Source: Paramecium pentaurelia (lineage: Eukaryota; Ciliophora; Oligohymenophorea; Peniculida; Parameciidae). From it: 64,000 nt of DNA. A model generated the notes under the pieces. It saw only the letters and a program-made list of their open reading frames with translations. It was not told the DNA's origin and did no database searches. The position numbers and the translations under genes were made by a program. Positions 22,952 through 37,000 of this stretch are shown one piece after another. The stretch spans positions 372,001-436,000 of the forward strand of contig CAJJDO010000078.1 of assembly GCA_905183005.1 (NCBI GenBank), written 5' to 3'. How positions within the stretch are numbered: position 1 is the first letter of the stretch; each line of letters opens with the position of its first letter.

Positions 22952-24865
22952 TCAGATTGCTTCATAGAAGATTATGTATGCTCCTTTATCAGTTAAATGC
23001 CTGTTTCTTTTGTCAATTGTTACAATGTCATCATCAAATTCATACCATTAATTTTATCTTTAAGCATAAGCCTTATAATGACCACTATTTATTTGTCCTG
23101 AATGTGAAATTAATCCCTTTAATTTATATTCAGGATTAATAACATTTTCATCACAATATCTAATATTATATATATATAATATTACTCTTTAATATTTAAG
23201 AATTCAGGATATGATATGTCATTTTATATCTTATGATTTCTGGGAAATTAAGCAAATCTTTTTAGATGAATTATTAGAAACTATGGTTTGTGTTTAATTT
23301 AAATTTTTCTTAAGAGAAATTTGTTTTAATATTGACAATTGTTACATTACCAATCATTAAATATTTGCTCTTCTCTAAAATAACCATATAAACATTCATT
23401 TAATTTTATTTCTTATAATCCACTTGCATTTTATATAGGTAAATTAAGATCCAATATAGGATCATAAACTTCACATGTCTTTTTACATTTTAAACAGTAA
23501 TTTTTAATAACAATTTGCCCAGTAAATAATTCAGTTATAATATCTGGATTTCTATCTCTATAAACTTCCCATGCTTCTAATTCTTATTTTTTTTCAGTAT
23601 TTTTCTTTCCAATTAATTCTTCTTAGATTTATGATAATAAAAATAAAAGAAATTCATGAGAATCTTATTACTAAGTAGCTTTAAATTTATATTAACAAAC
23701 ATAAGACAATAAATCCAATGTAATTGAACTTCCAGGAATAGTCCCTTATATTAATTTGATTAGATCTTGATAGGCTGATGTAAACTACCTATCCTTTTGT
23801 TTTTGAATTTTAAGAATTTTATTATTAAATTTGGATATACTTAATAAACATTGTAGTACAGCATTCATATAACAATTATACTTTGGATTATTAAAACCTA
23901 TGATTGGTAATTCTAACGGAATCTTTGTAAAAATTTTAATCTTTCTAGTTTTGCCAGTTATGTTTTAATTAGAATTGTTTTCTATAGCAGTGCTATCAAT
24001 ATCCTCAATATTATTGGATGAAAACCTAATATCAATATGAGGATCTGTTGGCATTTTTAAAGGTAAAATTGTTGTAGCAGTTACATGAGTCGCTGCTTCA
24101 TTAGTAAACTCTAATTAGGTTCCAATTTGTAGAGGATTAAAATTACTTGGATCATCATTTATTTTATCTATTGGTTGAGCTATTAAGCATTCTTTATCTT
24201 GGAGAACTTGTGATTCCTACTTTTCATTTTATGGAGTTTATAATTTGGCATTATCTAAATCAATAGTTATTGTAGGTCCACCTCCATAGAGAAGATGAAT
24301 AAACTTCCAAGTCTTTTCATTTAAAAGTGAATAATGTCTTTCTGGTTGAATACCAGGTTGTAATTGTGGATCATTGTCTATAGTGATATGGATTGTATCA
24401 TTTATTCTGTGTTCAACTGTCAATATTTTATTGTTGTTTATCTCCTTAGGCATAACTTTCTTCTTTCCTCCCAGAAATCCTGTATAATGCAAAGCCCAAC
24501 GATATTCAATAAAATAAACAATAGGAAGATCTTCTGCTAGTAATCCATTCACAAACACTTTTTCTAAATCAATACTGACTATATATAAGAGTATACCTTT
24601 CTTTGATCTATCCTTATTCTCTTTAGGCTCGTATTTGATTCACTACGTTTTAAATTTCTTCTTGACATTCTTCAGTTTGGTTAGCTTCTTATGATTTTTG
24701 GTCTTATTGGGAATCCTGGTCTTGATTTACAACTTTTTCTTGTTATTCGTTTTCTTTACCGAAAGATCTTACTTCAGAATCATTATTGATTGGTTATCTA
24801 AATAAATATAATAAAGGGTTATTATACTTGATCTTTTTATTCTTTGTTTTACAACAAATAAACAT
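22952..24865 (-). CDS. Ubiquitin-specific protease (USP) with DUSP domain
   Basis: 611 aa, introns 24798-24827, 24575-24596 and 23160-23185. Removes ubiquitin from substrates. The N-terminal half carries a DUSP-like domain (about residues 75-190: YFIEYRWALHYTGFL through WKFIHLLYGGGPTI). The catalytic domain begins GFNNPKYNCYMNAVLQCL (Cys box, nucleophile C of YNC), has QQDSHEFLLFLLSQ, two CxxC zinc pairs (YCLKC, WQCNNC) and HLKRFA. It ends with the His box SGQINSGHYKAYA and WYEFDDDIV. All catalytic residues are present. The start MFICCKTKNKK has two cysteines that could be palmitoylated. Confidence 0.92.
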
Positions 24866-26229
24866 TAATTTAATATTAATCAACTTATCTATAAATTTAA
24901 AGGATTAAAATTGAATCATCTTTCAAATAAGCTGGATTTTACGCTTTAAAAAACATATATTTTAACATTAACATTTTTATAAATTGTTAAAGATAATTTT
25001 TAATATTTTTAATGTATATTACTTTGTTGAAATCAATAAAGCAATTAAAATTTTTTTCAGGGTTAAATTACTTCTATACATTTTTATATGAAGAAGCTTT
25101 AAAGAATTAAAACTAAACAAACACTATAATACTATATGATATGGGTCATTTATCCTTCAAATGAGTTAGAATATATTATAAGAATCTTTTTATTTTAAGT
25201 AAAGTAATAAAAAATTGTTAAAACTGGTAAACATTTGTACTTTATAGAGATCCAAAACTAATTCAGTTTTTATCAAAATCTTTTAGTGGGAATACAAACA
25301 TAATAATTATTTGTACATATGAACTTTAATTAAAGCCTTACCTCTTTAAGATTTACATAGAAAACTAATAAAGTTGAATACAAAATTTACATAAAAGAAT
25401 CTTTAAAAAATTTAAACTATTAGAGCTTTGCAGAATCAGTTTAATGATTCAAAATTAGAAAGAGATTATTTAAAAGTATATTGACATAAAAGTTCATGAT
25501 AGATGGCATTTTTTCTAATAGTTTAAATAATATTTTGAGAATTAAACATATAAATTATTTATATAACAATTCACAAAAAATAATACATTAATAAACACTC
25601 TTAATAAGAATCTATCTTTGATTAGATAATATTGAATTTACAATCTAATTTCAAATCATACAAATAAAAATAAATAAATGGGATATCAAAAATTTAATTT
25701 TTGAATATTTCATAGTTCTGTTAGGGATATGAAAATAGATGATTTTATTAATAATTAATAAATTATTTATAGACCAATAATACATGTTCTTTAAGATGTG
25801 ATATAAGTACCATGTACATTTAGAATTATGTTTGATATAATTAATTAATATATCAATATCTTATAATATAATATAGTAAGAATTATAAATTTATATTACT
25901 TATTAGGTCTTAAGAAAATTGAAACTAATTTTCTACACAATTCAATTTAAATTTAATTAATTTATACAAGATGATAACTAGATTTTAAATTCTCTAATGG
26001 TTTTTAATTAGAATTTGAAATTTCATTAGTATTTAAATATTGATAATTAGATTATATAAATAGGATTAGAAAATTAAAATGTTTAATTCATCTATTAAAT
26101 TAGGTTTAAAAATCAAAATAAAATATGAAATTGGTAGAAATGAAATGATATATATTTAAGGAAGATTATAATAGTATCATTCAATTTCAATCATTCTTGA
26201 TATAACGATAATAATTAAAACATATATAT
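24866..26229. other. Gene-poor AT-rich region
   Basis: 1.36 kb upstream of the USP gene. Extremely AT-rich. I searched both strands for MGC starts, conserved motifs and coding-like composition and found nothing convincing. Confidence 0.45.
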
Positions 26230-26698
26230 TCATTTTTTTAAATATTCCAATTTCCATAATAAGTGGTCAGTTATTGATATTCTAATATTATTCTCAACAA
26301 GTGTGTCCCAATCATGTCGTTTTTCATTAATATAAGGAATCCAAATTTTGCCTTTTAGAGGTTCATTTGGGTTATCTATTTCTATCCCTAAGTACTTTAA
26401 GCTTCCAACATTATACCGTCTAATTTTTAGATGTAGTAATGAAATCTATCATCTGTTGGATCATAAAGAGAAATAAAATTTCCATCGCATTTATCCGAAA
26501 CTTTTTCACTGAAACAGATTCCATTCATGACATTCATTATTAAATCACTTTTCTATTTTTCATCAAAATATTTATATTATTTTTCTGTCTTATTGTCTGG
26601 ATGCTGAATTCTAATCATAAATCCTTATTTCATATCTTCTAACTGTATATAATGGAATTATTTACTTTTTTATTCCCATTTGATGTTATGCATCCCAT
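26230..26698 (-). CDS. Small MGC protein (MGCITSNGNKK) with a folded-looking body
   Basis: 138 aa after introns 26643-26665 and 26388-26416. Start MGCITSN predicts dual N-terminal acylation. Unlike the other MGC proteins the body is not low-complexity: it has MIRIQHPDNKTEKQYKYF, FISLYDPTDDRFHYYIQKLD, IWIPYINEKRHDWDTL and ISITDHLLWKLEYLKK, suggesting a small mixed alpha/beta domain. I do not recognise it. The second intron is chosen because it alone joins two frames that both look conserved. Confidence 0.6.
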
Positions 26699-27398
26699 TT
26701 ATTTTAATATTATAAATTGAAATTATTTATTTTTGGATTGACAATTCATGTAGAATGATTATCACTAAATTATTTAATAAATATAAATTATCATCTAAAT
26801 AAGGACTAAAAAACAGGTATTTATGAATAATTTACAAAAACTAAATATCATTTAGAATTTAAATAAATAACTCTATAAAAACTTAATTAAGTAATCTAAT
26901 TATTTAATTAACTGAGAACTAGATAAATAAGTTGTTATTTAATAATATAAGGATTTAAATTACAAAAATAGATTTAGGATCTAATAATCATTATGATTCA
27001 TAACAAAAACTCAATAAAAATATTAAATAAGGTATAAAGAGTTTATCAAATAATTATAAGTAGATATAAAAGAATTAATTAAAGAATTAATTAATTAGTA
27101 AAGAATTCAATATTAAACAAGTACAATATCATTGATTAAATTAATAAATAAGTTTTGTTTCTAATTTTCAAAATATAAAAATAACTCAAAAAGAAAAGTA
27201 TTGCATAATAATAAAATCTCATGATTCAACACTCAATATATATCAAGTTAATATCAGACAAATTCTATTTTTGGATAATTATTTAATAAAATTATCACAT
27301 TCAATTCCTACTACTAAGGATACCCTATTTAGCTAATAAAACAATTGGATGTATCTAATTGATTATAACCATTATTATTTTTTATTTGATTTAATTAA
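26699..27398. other. AT-rich intergenic region
   Basis: 700 bp between divergent genes. AT-rich with AATT-type runs; no coding frame recognised. Confidence 0.5.
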
Positions 27399-28119
27399 AT
27401 GAAAGCTTTAATTTTTGGTGGTTCAGGAGCATTAGGTCGTTCAATGGTTAAAGTATTTAAAGGATGGAAAGTGACAAGTGTTGATTTCAATAAGAATGAA
27501 GAATGTGACAATATTATTATTAAGAATGCAAGTGATATCAATTTTCTGAAATCTGAATTAAATACACTTGGTATTTATTAACATATATATACTTATAGAG
27601 AAATTTAATTGCATAGTTTGTGTGGCTGGTGGATGGACAGGAGGATCAATAAAAGATGAAAATGTTCTTTAAGTTTATGAAGATATGAATCAAAAGAGTG
27701 TAGTACCAGCTCTTGTCTGCAGTCATTTAGCTACTACATAATTATCAAGATAGGGTTTGCTAATCTTTACAGGTGCTTATTCGGTATTTAATGCACCAAC
27801 ACCAAGTATGATTGGATATGCTTTGGCAAAGACAGCTGTTCATACTCTAGCAATTTAGACTGCTGTAAGTACTCATTTACCAGAAGACTCTGCTGTAATA
27901 ACACTATTGCCGTATAATTTTATCATAATTTTTAGAGAAACTATTGATACACCTGCTAATAGATAAGCAATGCCAAAAGAAGATTTTAGCAAATGGGCTA
28001 ATCCTGATTAGATTGCTGGATTAGTAAGATCATGGGCTGAAGGTTTAAATAGACCTAAGAATGGAGCATTCGTTCATTTAAAAATAAAGAATGGTTCAAT
28101 TGCACCTGATTTTCTTTGA
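27399..28119 (+). CDS. QDPR: Quinoid dihydropteridine reductase
   Basis: 222 aa after introns 27571-27598 and 27912-27935. Reduces quinonoid dihydrobiopterin to tetrahydrobiopterin with NADH, regenerating the cofactor of aromatic amino acid hydroxylases. It is a short-chain dehydrogenase: cofactor loop LIFGGSGALGRSM near the N-terminus, then SVDFNKNEE, CVAGGWTGG, LLIFTGAYSVFNAPTPSMIG, and catalytic Tyr-x3-Lys as YALAK. The DTPANRQAMP segment matches the QDPR-specific LDTPMNRK.MP. Length is slightly shorter than the animal enzyme (about 240 aa). Confidence 0.93.
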
Positions 28120-28429
28120 TCATTTTATAAATGTAACATAAGAAAAAAGACTAAATCTAAAATATATGCTTTTTCATAGACTTTATCTATTTCAATTCTA
28201 AAGAGATATTATAATTTATCTTTATAAATACTTTAATGATATAATTCTATTTTTATATGTTCTCTCCATTTGAATTTCTCCTCTTTTTTAATTTAAATAA
28301 TTATGTTAAATATAAGAAATATTCAAGATCAATATAATTGAGTTTTATTAAGAAATGAGACTACTAATTATAATAATAGATTAATTTATCATCTTAGGTT
28401 TATATGAAATTTAATATTAATAACCAATT
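28120..28429. other. Convergent 3' spacer
   Basis: 310 bp between two convergent stops. AT-rich, no feature recognised. Confidence 0.5.
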
Positions 28430-31400
28430 TCACCAAGGTAGTTTGGAGATCATGAATCTATCCATTACTCTCTTCTTTTATTCATCAATTGTTTATGTTT
28501 GAAGTTTCTATTCTTTTAATTATTTCAATTTTTCTTCTCTTTCTGATCTTTTGCTCATAAATTACATAAATTTTTCAACTTTTATTTTATTTGATTCATG
28601 TTTTGGCTATACTTTTTTAATATAATCTTATAATTCAGTATAAGGCTAAAATATTAAAAATAATATTTACATATTCTACACCTAGTTCTATAGATTAGAT
28701 TATCATGTCAAATAAATTAGATAGAACATTGCTCTATTTTCTATTTTAAAACTCTTATTAAATTATCTTTAAAGCAATATTTTCTAAGGAAATTTCTGAT
28801 AAAACCTATTTAATTATTGATTGATAATTTGGTTAGAAATATTCAACTGCTACTCCAATATGTAATTCAAGATCTTATTATACTACAAGACTTCTGATTA
28901 AATATTTTAAGATTAATTTAAGGAATTATAATTAATCTTAATTAATTATCTTTATTATACTATGCATAGTCAATAATATAGCTATGAATTATTATTAACT
29001 AGCTTTTTCAATAGTTTCAAAAAATACTTAAAGAAGAAGATAAAAATTGGAATTAATTAATTTTGCAATTTCTGTTTCATTTTCTTGATTTGTATAGAAT
29101 TTGATTAAAGTGTTTATTAAGATTGTGAATATATTTCCAATTTTATTTTCATAATCATCAAATTATTTATATGCTTCAGTTAAAATAGGTAAATTGGTTA
29201 AAATTTCTAATCCTGGTTATTAATTTTTCTAAAGTAAGGTTTCCAAAATTTTCATACAACTGAATGTAATTTTTGCTGAATGTTTATCTCTTGATTCTTG
29301 AAAGAGATCTTCTTTTACTTTATGAAAATTGGCTTTAAGATATGCAAATAATTCACCTTCAGTTAAATCTAAATTTTTAATAGTATTAACAGAAGTAGGT
29401 AGATATTCATCATAATATGGTATATTGATAAGTGGTTTAAAGTCTTTATTCTTAGCAATTACAAGATCTTGTAATTATTACATTAATAATAAATGATTAA
29501 TTTAACCCATAAGTTAATCACTATGAGACAAATAAATAGTGGACATACATTGAGTTGAATAACAACTTAAAGTAAGATTTTTATTATGAATACAAAATAT
29601 AGCTTTGCATACTTTAAATAGTTTAAAAGGTTCATATTTATTAGGTAAATTATACATAAGAAATTCAAATATTTCTTTAAGAATTTTATCAAATGTGCCT
29701 TTAAAATTTAACATAGTGATTACCATATCCTCATAACTAGTTTTTCTAAAATCAAATTTATATTCTTCTGGTATTTATTTTTTTAAATTATCACTTTTAA
29801 ATTTTTATGATACTTCAATTGTAGTAGTAACAGATACTTTATCATTAATTTTGAATTCAAAAGGGAAATTAGATACATTTCTTACAACAAATGGTTTTAA
29901 GACTAATAATTTTTCAGCAAGAATATCACCATTCATTCTTACTTACATTTTGAAATAAGATTAATCTTCCTCTCCAGGTAAGATTATTTAATCAACTATT
30001 TCTTCATCATAAAAATCAATTTCTGTAATATTTCTTGAAGTTGAATATACTTTAGATATCCAATCTAATTATTTATTAGATACTTTTAATGAATAACTTC
30101 TTAATTATTTCTCTTCTTCTTCATCTAATTTTATAATTAATTTATGAAATTTAAGAAACAATTTAACCCAATTCTATTTTTAAAATTTACATCTACCCAT
30201 AACCCAAATATTTTTAAGTTTTAATTTTTAATGAAAATGATTAATTAAATCATTAGATTTATATAATATTCTCTATAATTCTTAAATAAATTATTCTTTT
30301 AATAAAGGTACACAATATTCATTTTCAGCAACTAAATAATCATGAATAAATAATTATATCTTTAATAAATCTGTAACATTAGTAACATAAAATTCACATT
30401 TCTAAAATTCTCCATCAATCATAAGTCCTTAATCATTAATACTTGTAATCCAATATTTTTATTTATTATATTTTAAACATAATCTTAAATCAGGTCCAAT
30501 ATATTTATTTTAATAATCTTTTTCAATATCTTTCAATAATCTATAAATCATAATTTCAAATTTGCCTATTGTAAATTAAGTCTTTATCTATTTATATACT
30601 AAATATTCTGTATCTAATTCAATAATCTTGCCTTCTTTAGTAAGACATGTAAAACTTTGAGTAGGTTCTGTACTTAAAACATAAATATTTCTAATTTTTA
30701 TTTTTGTCTCTAAAATTGTTTCCAAATCTTCTGCCCTTGTTTCTTAATGTCTAACAAGATATAATTCTTTAGATCCTAAAAATACTTTTGCAACAGAATG
30801 ATTTCTAGGAAATTTCTTTCTTTCAGGAATAATAATTGTATATTCATATTCTCCTTCAGTTTATCCTTCATTTCTTTATAATATAGAAGCTATATAAGAT
30901 GATATAGATGTAAAAAATGTATATTTTAATTAACTAGAGAATTCTTTACATTCAAAATTATAACTAAATCTATATTTTATAAATTTGCCTGCCATATGTT
31001 TCAATTTAGTTAAAGTATTAAATGATACATTGATTGAGTCTGCTTTAAATTATTCACTTGATTCTTTAATAATAATTTAACATTTAAATTCATCTAAATT
31101 TAAATCATAAGTTCCTATCTATTGTTCTTCATTATATATAAATTATATTGTGCTAATATTTATTACATGTCTTCTAAATATCATTACTTCAGTGAATAAG
31201 ACAAATTCTAAACATGTATCTATTTCATCTAATTAAAATAATATTGGTTAAACACTTTCTTTATATTATTATTCAAGTATTCCATCTTTAACCCAAGGAT
31301 AATTAATTAATGTTGTTGTACCTACATAAAATTTTAAATTAATTAAATCTTATTTTGATATTCCAATATTTGTTATTGAAACATCATAAATAGATGTATG

Positions 31401-33973
31401 TGATAATCTCATATGTTATATTATTTATCTTCGATACTTTAATATCATTGGAATATCATTTCTTATTTCTACATATTGTATTGCATCTAATTATTTTAAA
31501 TCTACAGGAATTACAAATTAATTTATTCTTAATTCTTATTTAATTAATTTAATCATGCTAATATCTAATTATAATTTTGTTAATTATGTTGATACAGGAT
31601 ATTTCAAAACACTATTCTCACTTCTATCAAATTCCATAACATTTCCATTATATTCAAAATTTAAATTATCTTCTAATCTAGCTATTGTATCATTCGAAAT
31701 GTGATGTAATTATAATGCAAACCCTTCTACCTATACATTATCTTAAGAATTTTATTGAAATTATATTGATAATGGAGTAAATTTAACAAAAACTTTAGGT
31801 TAATCTAAATCCTTTATCACTTTTATAGGTGTGTCCACATTATATTTTTATTCTTTCTTTATTAAAAATCTACATTTTTCTCTTATCACATATCCTTTAT
31901 TCTTCCATAATAAATCTATTGCTTATAATTAATAATCTGCTAATAGAGTATGATTTTCCTTTTTGTTTCCACTCTAATAAAATAATTAAAATCTAATAGA
32001 TTTCCATAAATCCTCAGCTGTCCATTCAAATTTATCAAACACTAAATAATCTTTTTCACTTTTCACTTATTGATAATCATAAAAGAATCTATAAGAAAAT
32101 AATACTCTCATATAATAAACACCTTCTGTACTTACAGGATAAAGTGCTTATGGAATTATCGATAATCTATTAACTTATGATATATTTCCACTCAATTCCA
32201 ATCTTATTGTAAGTAAACATTATTTTCCAATTGAATTCATTTATACATTAATAAATGATTCAGTTCCCAAAAAATCAAATTATTACAAATCAATGAATGA
32301 AGTATATGTATCTTAAATTATATCATTTTCTGTTCTATTTACTAATTAAAATGATAATTTATTTGGAAATTTACATATGAAAGATTATCCAAAATAAATA
32401 CCACATATTTTTGATGTTTGAAAAGTAAGTTCATCAGTTGTAATTGTTACTTATAAATATTCATTCTTAGTTATTTTAACTGAATGAACTGTAATTTTAA
32501 CATAATTACTTTTTTCCAATTTCTCCTCTATAACTTCCTCTTTATTTTATTAATCACTTTCATATTTTATTGGTATTTATTATCCACCAAAAAATATTTA
32601 ATTTTCAATTTCATATAATGGTATATCAAATGCAATTTCAGCCTTATTTGCTTTATACTTACGTATCTAAACATAATCATAAATGGAAAATGTTTGAAAC
32701 ATCATGTAATTACCTTAATATTCATTAATACTAAACTCAGTAATTGGTAGATTGACAATACCTCTAGGATTATCAATCATAAGAGAAGTATGATATTTAA
32801 TATCACTATGCATTTATAAATTAAGAAATTAAGTCACTTTTTAAAATTGATTTGGATTTGAACCATAAAAAGTTTTCAAAAATTATTAAAATGGCAAACT
32901 TAATTCTCCTTCATTACCATTCTCAAATTTAGCCAAAAAAGAAGTCTTCTTATCTCCACAATAATTGTAAAGTATGACTGTATAATTTTATTCATATAAA
33001 GCTATATCACAATCCCATTATGGTATTACACTAAGATGAGTAAAATAAAAATGATTTGGTGTACGAATTTATAGATAATATTTAGCATTACCTAATTCTT
33101 TTGTTGGAAATCCATCTATTTTTATAGATTTGATTGCCATAACTCTTTTTTAAGGTACCAACTATTTCTCTTCTAAAAACTTTGGAATTTCTTATTTCCT
33201 TGATAATGTTAATCTCAATCTAAACATACCTGTACTCAATTAAACCTTATCTAAATAAACTTCTAATTCATTATTTTTTTATTTCCAATTCAAATCACAT
33301 AGATATATTTCTTTTTTTAAAGATTCTTATTTCAATAACTTAATTTAATTGATTCCAAAATAATCCTTAGGAATAACATTTGAATAATAGATCAATGTCA
33401 ATTTACAATAGGGTGAATCATTCATTATCTTCAATTCAGTTCCTGCCTAAAAAGTATAGGATGTTTAACTTCCACCTATAGACATTGCCAATATTCCTTT
33501 ATTCTAAGGAATCATTGATTACAAATTAACAATAACTTCCCCAGTTACATTATCCACAAAAAGATTATTAATAAATGAGAAAAAAACTTGGATAGATACT
33601 AACTTATCCTTAACTAAATTAGTATATTTAATGATTTACTTTTAGTTTTAACAGGTAAATCAAAAGGCTAATTGAGTTAGAATTTCAATTCTCTTAGATT
33701 GATTTTATGAAGAGTCTACTTTGACATATATCCACCTCTATTAATATTGCATAATAGAATCTATAATTCTCGATTGGCATTCTTATTTTGATTCAAATGA
33801 AAATGAAACACTTATTCAAAATAATCATCCTGTTTTGTTTTTTCATTACTTTATTTTGCTTCTCCATCCAATTTAAATTCAATAAAACATCTCTATTAAT
33901 CTTTGTCTAACAACATTTAATGTCCTGCAATAAGCTCAATTCTTAAAATACATTTCTATTCATCAATATTCAT
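28430..33973 (-). CDS. Large protein of unknown function (1,830 aa)
   Basis: Two introns near the ends (33614-33639, 28646-28670) leave a single uninterrupted frame of over 5.4 kb. The N-terminus (CILRIELIAGHQMLLDKDQQ, RCFIEFKLDG) reads like a C2-type beta sandwich start. Long beta-rich stretches with repeated Phe/Tyr/Ile alternation follow. The last ~450 residues become helical (LQKNQQPGLEILTNLPILTE, IGNIFTILINTLIKF) and end in a charged coiled coil (SKRSEREEKLKQLKEQK). No transmembrane segment, catalytic motif or named domain is recognised. It starts 31 bp downstream of the P5B ATPase stop on the same strand. Scaffold or lipid/vesicle function is only a guess. Confidence 0.8.
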
Positions 33974-34004
33974 GTAATTTAATTTATAATAATATTTATC
34001 ATAA

Positions 34005-37000
34005 TCATTTCTATTCTAATTGATCATTCAGATATGGATTTTAAGAATATTTATATCTCTTTAACAACTTTCTTTTCTTCCCTCTATAAAATCTAGTTGT
34101 AAATGGCACTATATATTTCTCAAATATAATCGTAGTAATCAAATTTATTATCATAATCCCATACAACCAATACATCCATTATCTATCAATTTCAGTACTT
34201 AAATCAGCATTCTTTGTAGATTCATATTCAAACATTAACTAAAAATATAAATATACATTTATACCATAAAAATATCCTAAAAACCACTTTTCTCAATTAA
34301 GAAGATATAACTATTAAAGAGCATAGCTAAAATTATCCATAAAGTGAAATAAATATTTGTATAAAATTCTCTTCTAAATGGTTTACCAATTGAAAAAGCA
34401 ACACATTGGAATACATATTGGAAATTAGCATATAAGAATAATATTGTATTTTCATAACATATTTCCATTTCAAGATGATCATCAATATCTCCTATATCTT
34501 TATGAATATCTACTCCTGATCTATACCATGATTGATTCTTCATATAAAAGTAAACAAAAGTTTAAAATCCAATTTAAATTAAAGTTTAACCAATTACAGA
34601 TAATAAAACTGGAAAAGAAATTAGATTTGATCCTGGTTAAAATTAAGTTAACTTTTTGTATGCTTTAGTTTAACCCATAGTTCCAGCTAATGGTATAATT
34701 ATGAATAAATCTATATAAAAGTATTCCAATGATGACATATTTGAAAGAGTAAAATAAAGCAAAGTAACAGTACTAAATTAAATCATACTATACAAAGCCA
34801 TATATTTAAAACATTAGAAACTTGTAACCAAAGATGCTCTTCCTTCTCTTAACAATTTTACAACACAAGATATATTTTAAATCTTAGAAGTAAAAGGAGC
34901 AGCTATTGATGCTTCTGCATCAGATAAAGAGATTCCAACATCAGCTGCTTTTAAGGCTCCACAATCATTTGCTCCATCACCACACATACCACATAATGCC
35001 TTTTTACTAATCTTTTACAAATGTGTTATAAGTTATGCTTTCTATTCAGGCTTCATTCTTGCAAAAATCTATGCTTTTTCTAACATCAAACCAAATAATC
35101 TTCTTGCCTTTGGATTTGTATCAATTTGATTTAATAATAATTAAAATGCCTTTCCAGATATAGCTACTACAAATGGTTAATCTGTCTTCCATGGATCCTA
35201 ATCATCAATTAAATGATCAAGATTTTCAGCTTTTAATTACTCTTCTTATTCCTTATAACTTTAATATTTGCTCTTCTTCAAATTCATACTTTTCCTATTT
35301 TCATAACTTTAAGAATTAGCAACTTTCTCATTTTCTTCAATTACGATTTCCATTTATTATTCATATTACTATTCCTATTATCCAAATAATTCAGGTGTTT
35401 CAAATTCATCCCCAGAATCATCTTTAATATCTAATTCAGGAGATAAATTCTCTGGATTTAGTACTTTATCATTCATATCAAAGTCTTTCCAAGTTATATG
35501 ATTCTTTCCATCCAACTTCTCTTCTGCAATGTCTCCCAAAAATATACGTTAATTTGGTTATACAAGATTACATTATCTAGCAACAGAAATAGCAGTTAAA
35601 ACATTATCACCTGTAACCATAACTGTTCTAATCATTGCATCTTATAATGTTTAGATTATACTACGAGTAACTGGTTTAAGTTTATTCTACATAATTAAGA
35701 AACCTAAAAATGTTAAATTACATTCAGCTTTATCTCTATTACATTCACTATCAATAACCTTAGATCCACAAGCTAATACTCTAAAGCCCATCTTTGAATA
35801 ATGTTCAAGTATCTTATGAAAACTTCTAGGAACAGTTGTAGGATGACATAATTCTCTTAATTTCTCAGGAGATCCTTTTACATGCACTCTTAATCTATCA
35901 TTTCTTTAAACTATAACACTCATCCTTTAAAGAGTTGATGAAAAATCAAATCTTTTTAATATTTAAATTCTTTCATTATCTTTAAAAACTTCATTATGTA
36001 AATCATCTAATTCAAAATTAGTAGCTTCAAACATTTTCACTTCCAAAGGATCACCTATTAATTGTCCATTTACTTTAGCCAATCCATGACAAGATGCCAT
36101 AATTTCTAAAATCAATTAAGTTGGTTATAATTTAGTCTATCCATATACATTTTATCCTGTTAAATTCATTGAAAACAATACATTAGGAGTAGGTAATTCA
36201 TTAACATCTATAATTAAATCTTAAAAACAAATCTTTGATTTTTCTATTAAAATATATATATATAAAATAATTACTATGATTATATCCAATAGAACGTACT
36301 CCATAAAGATCCAAACCATCTTCTGTTAATGTACCTGTTTTATCAAAACACATTATAGTTATTTTCCCAGCCACATTTACCTTATTAGGTGATATACAAT
36401 AAATAGATTTCTTGCTCAATCTAGCTAAAGCAAATGAAACTCCAATTGATAGACATGTTGGTAATGCTGGAGGTACAGTAATTGTAATCAAATCTAAAGA
36501 ATTTATAATCATTTGAAATATTGTAGTATTTTCTTCTTTTAATTCATCTACTTAATCTTTTATTGTCAAAGAAAAACCCACTAAAGACATCATTGCTAAA
36601 ACTGCTATAAATGATAAAGAATCTTTATAAAATGAAAAAGTAGTTGGTTTCGGATATAAAATAGATCTAACCAATTATCCTTTTATTGTTGAAAATCCTG
36701 TTTATACTGCTAATGCTAAAACTGGAATCTGTCCTTTTTCTGGATGTCTTGCTTCTAAACATTTAGTTCCAGCAAATAAAGTAATAGATTTTGAGTCTTC
36801 ATTTGGTTAATAGATAAATTTATTGAATTAAATTTGGTTTTTAATTATTGGTATAGATTCTCCTGTTAGCATTGATTCATTTATAATACAAGATCCATTT
36901 AATAGAATACAATCACATGGAACTGTCCAATCATCTCTAACTTCTATTAAATCTCCTGGTACAATTGCTTTTGAACTTAATTTCTATTTATTATGATTAA

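Noticed and set aside
24866..26229. Possible further MGC gene (ATGGGT at 25144, ATGGGA at 25679)
   Set aside because: Both frames hit TGA within ten codons and lack the Cys.
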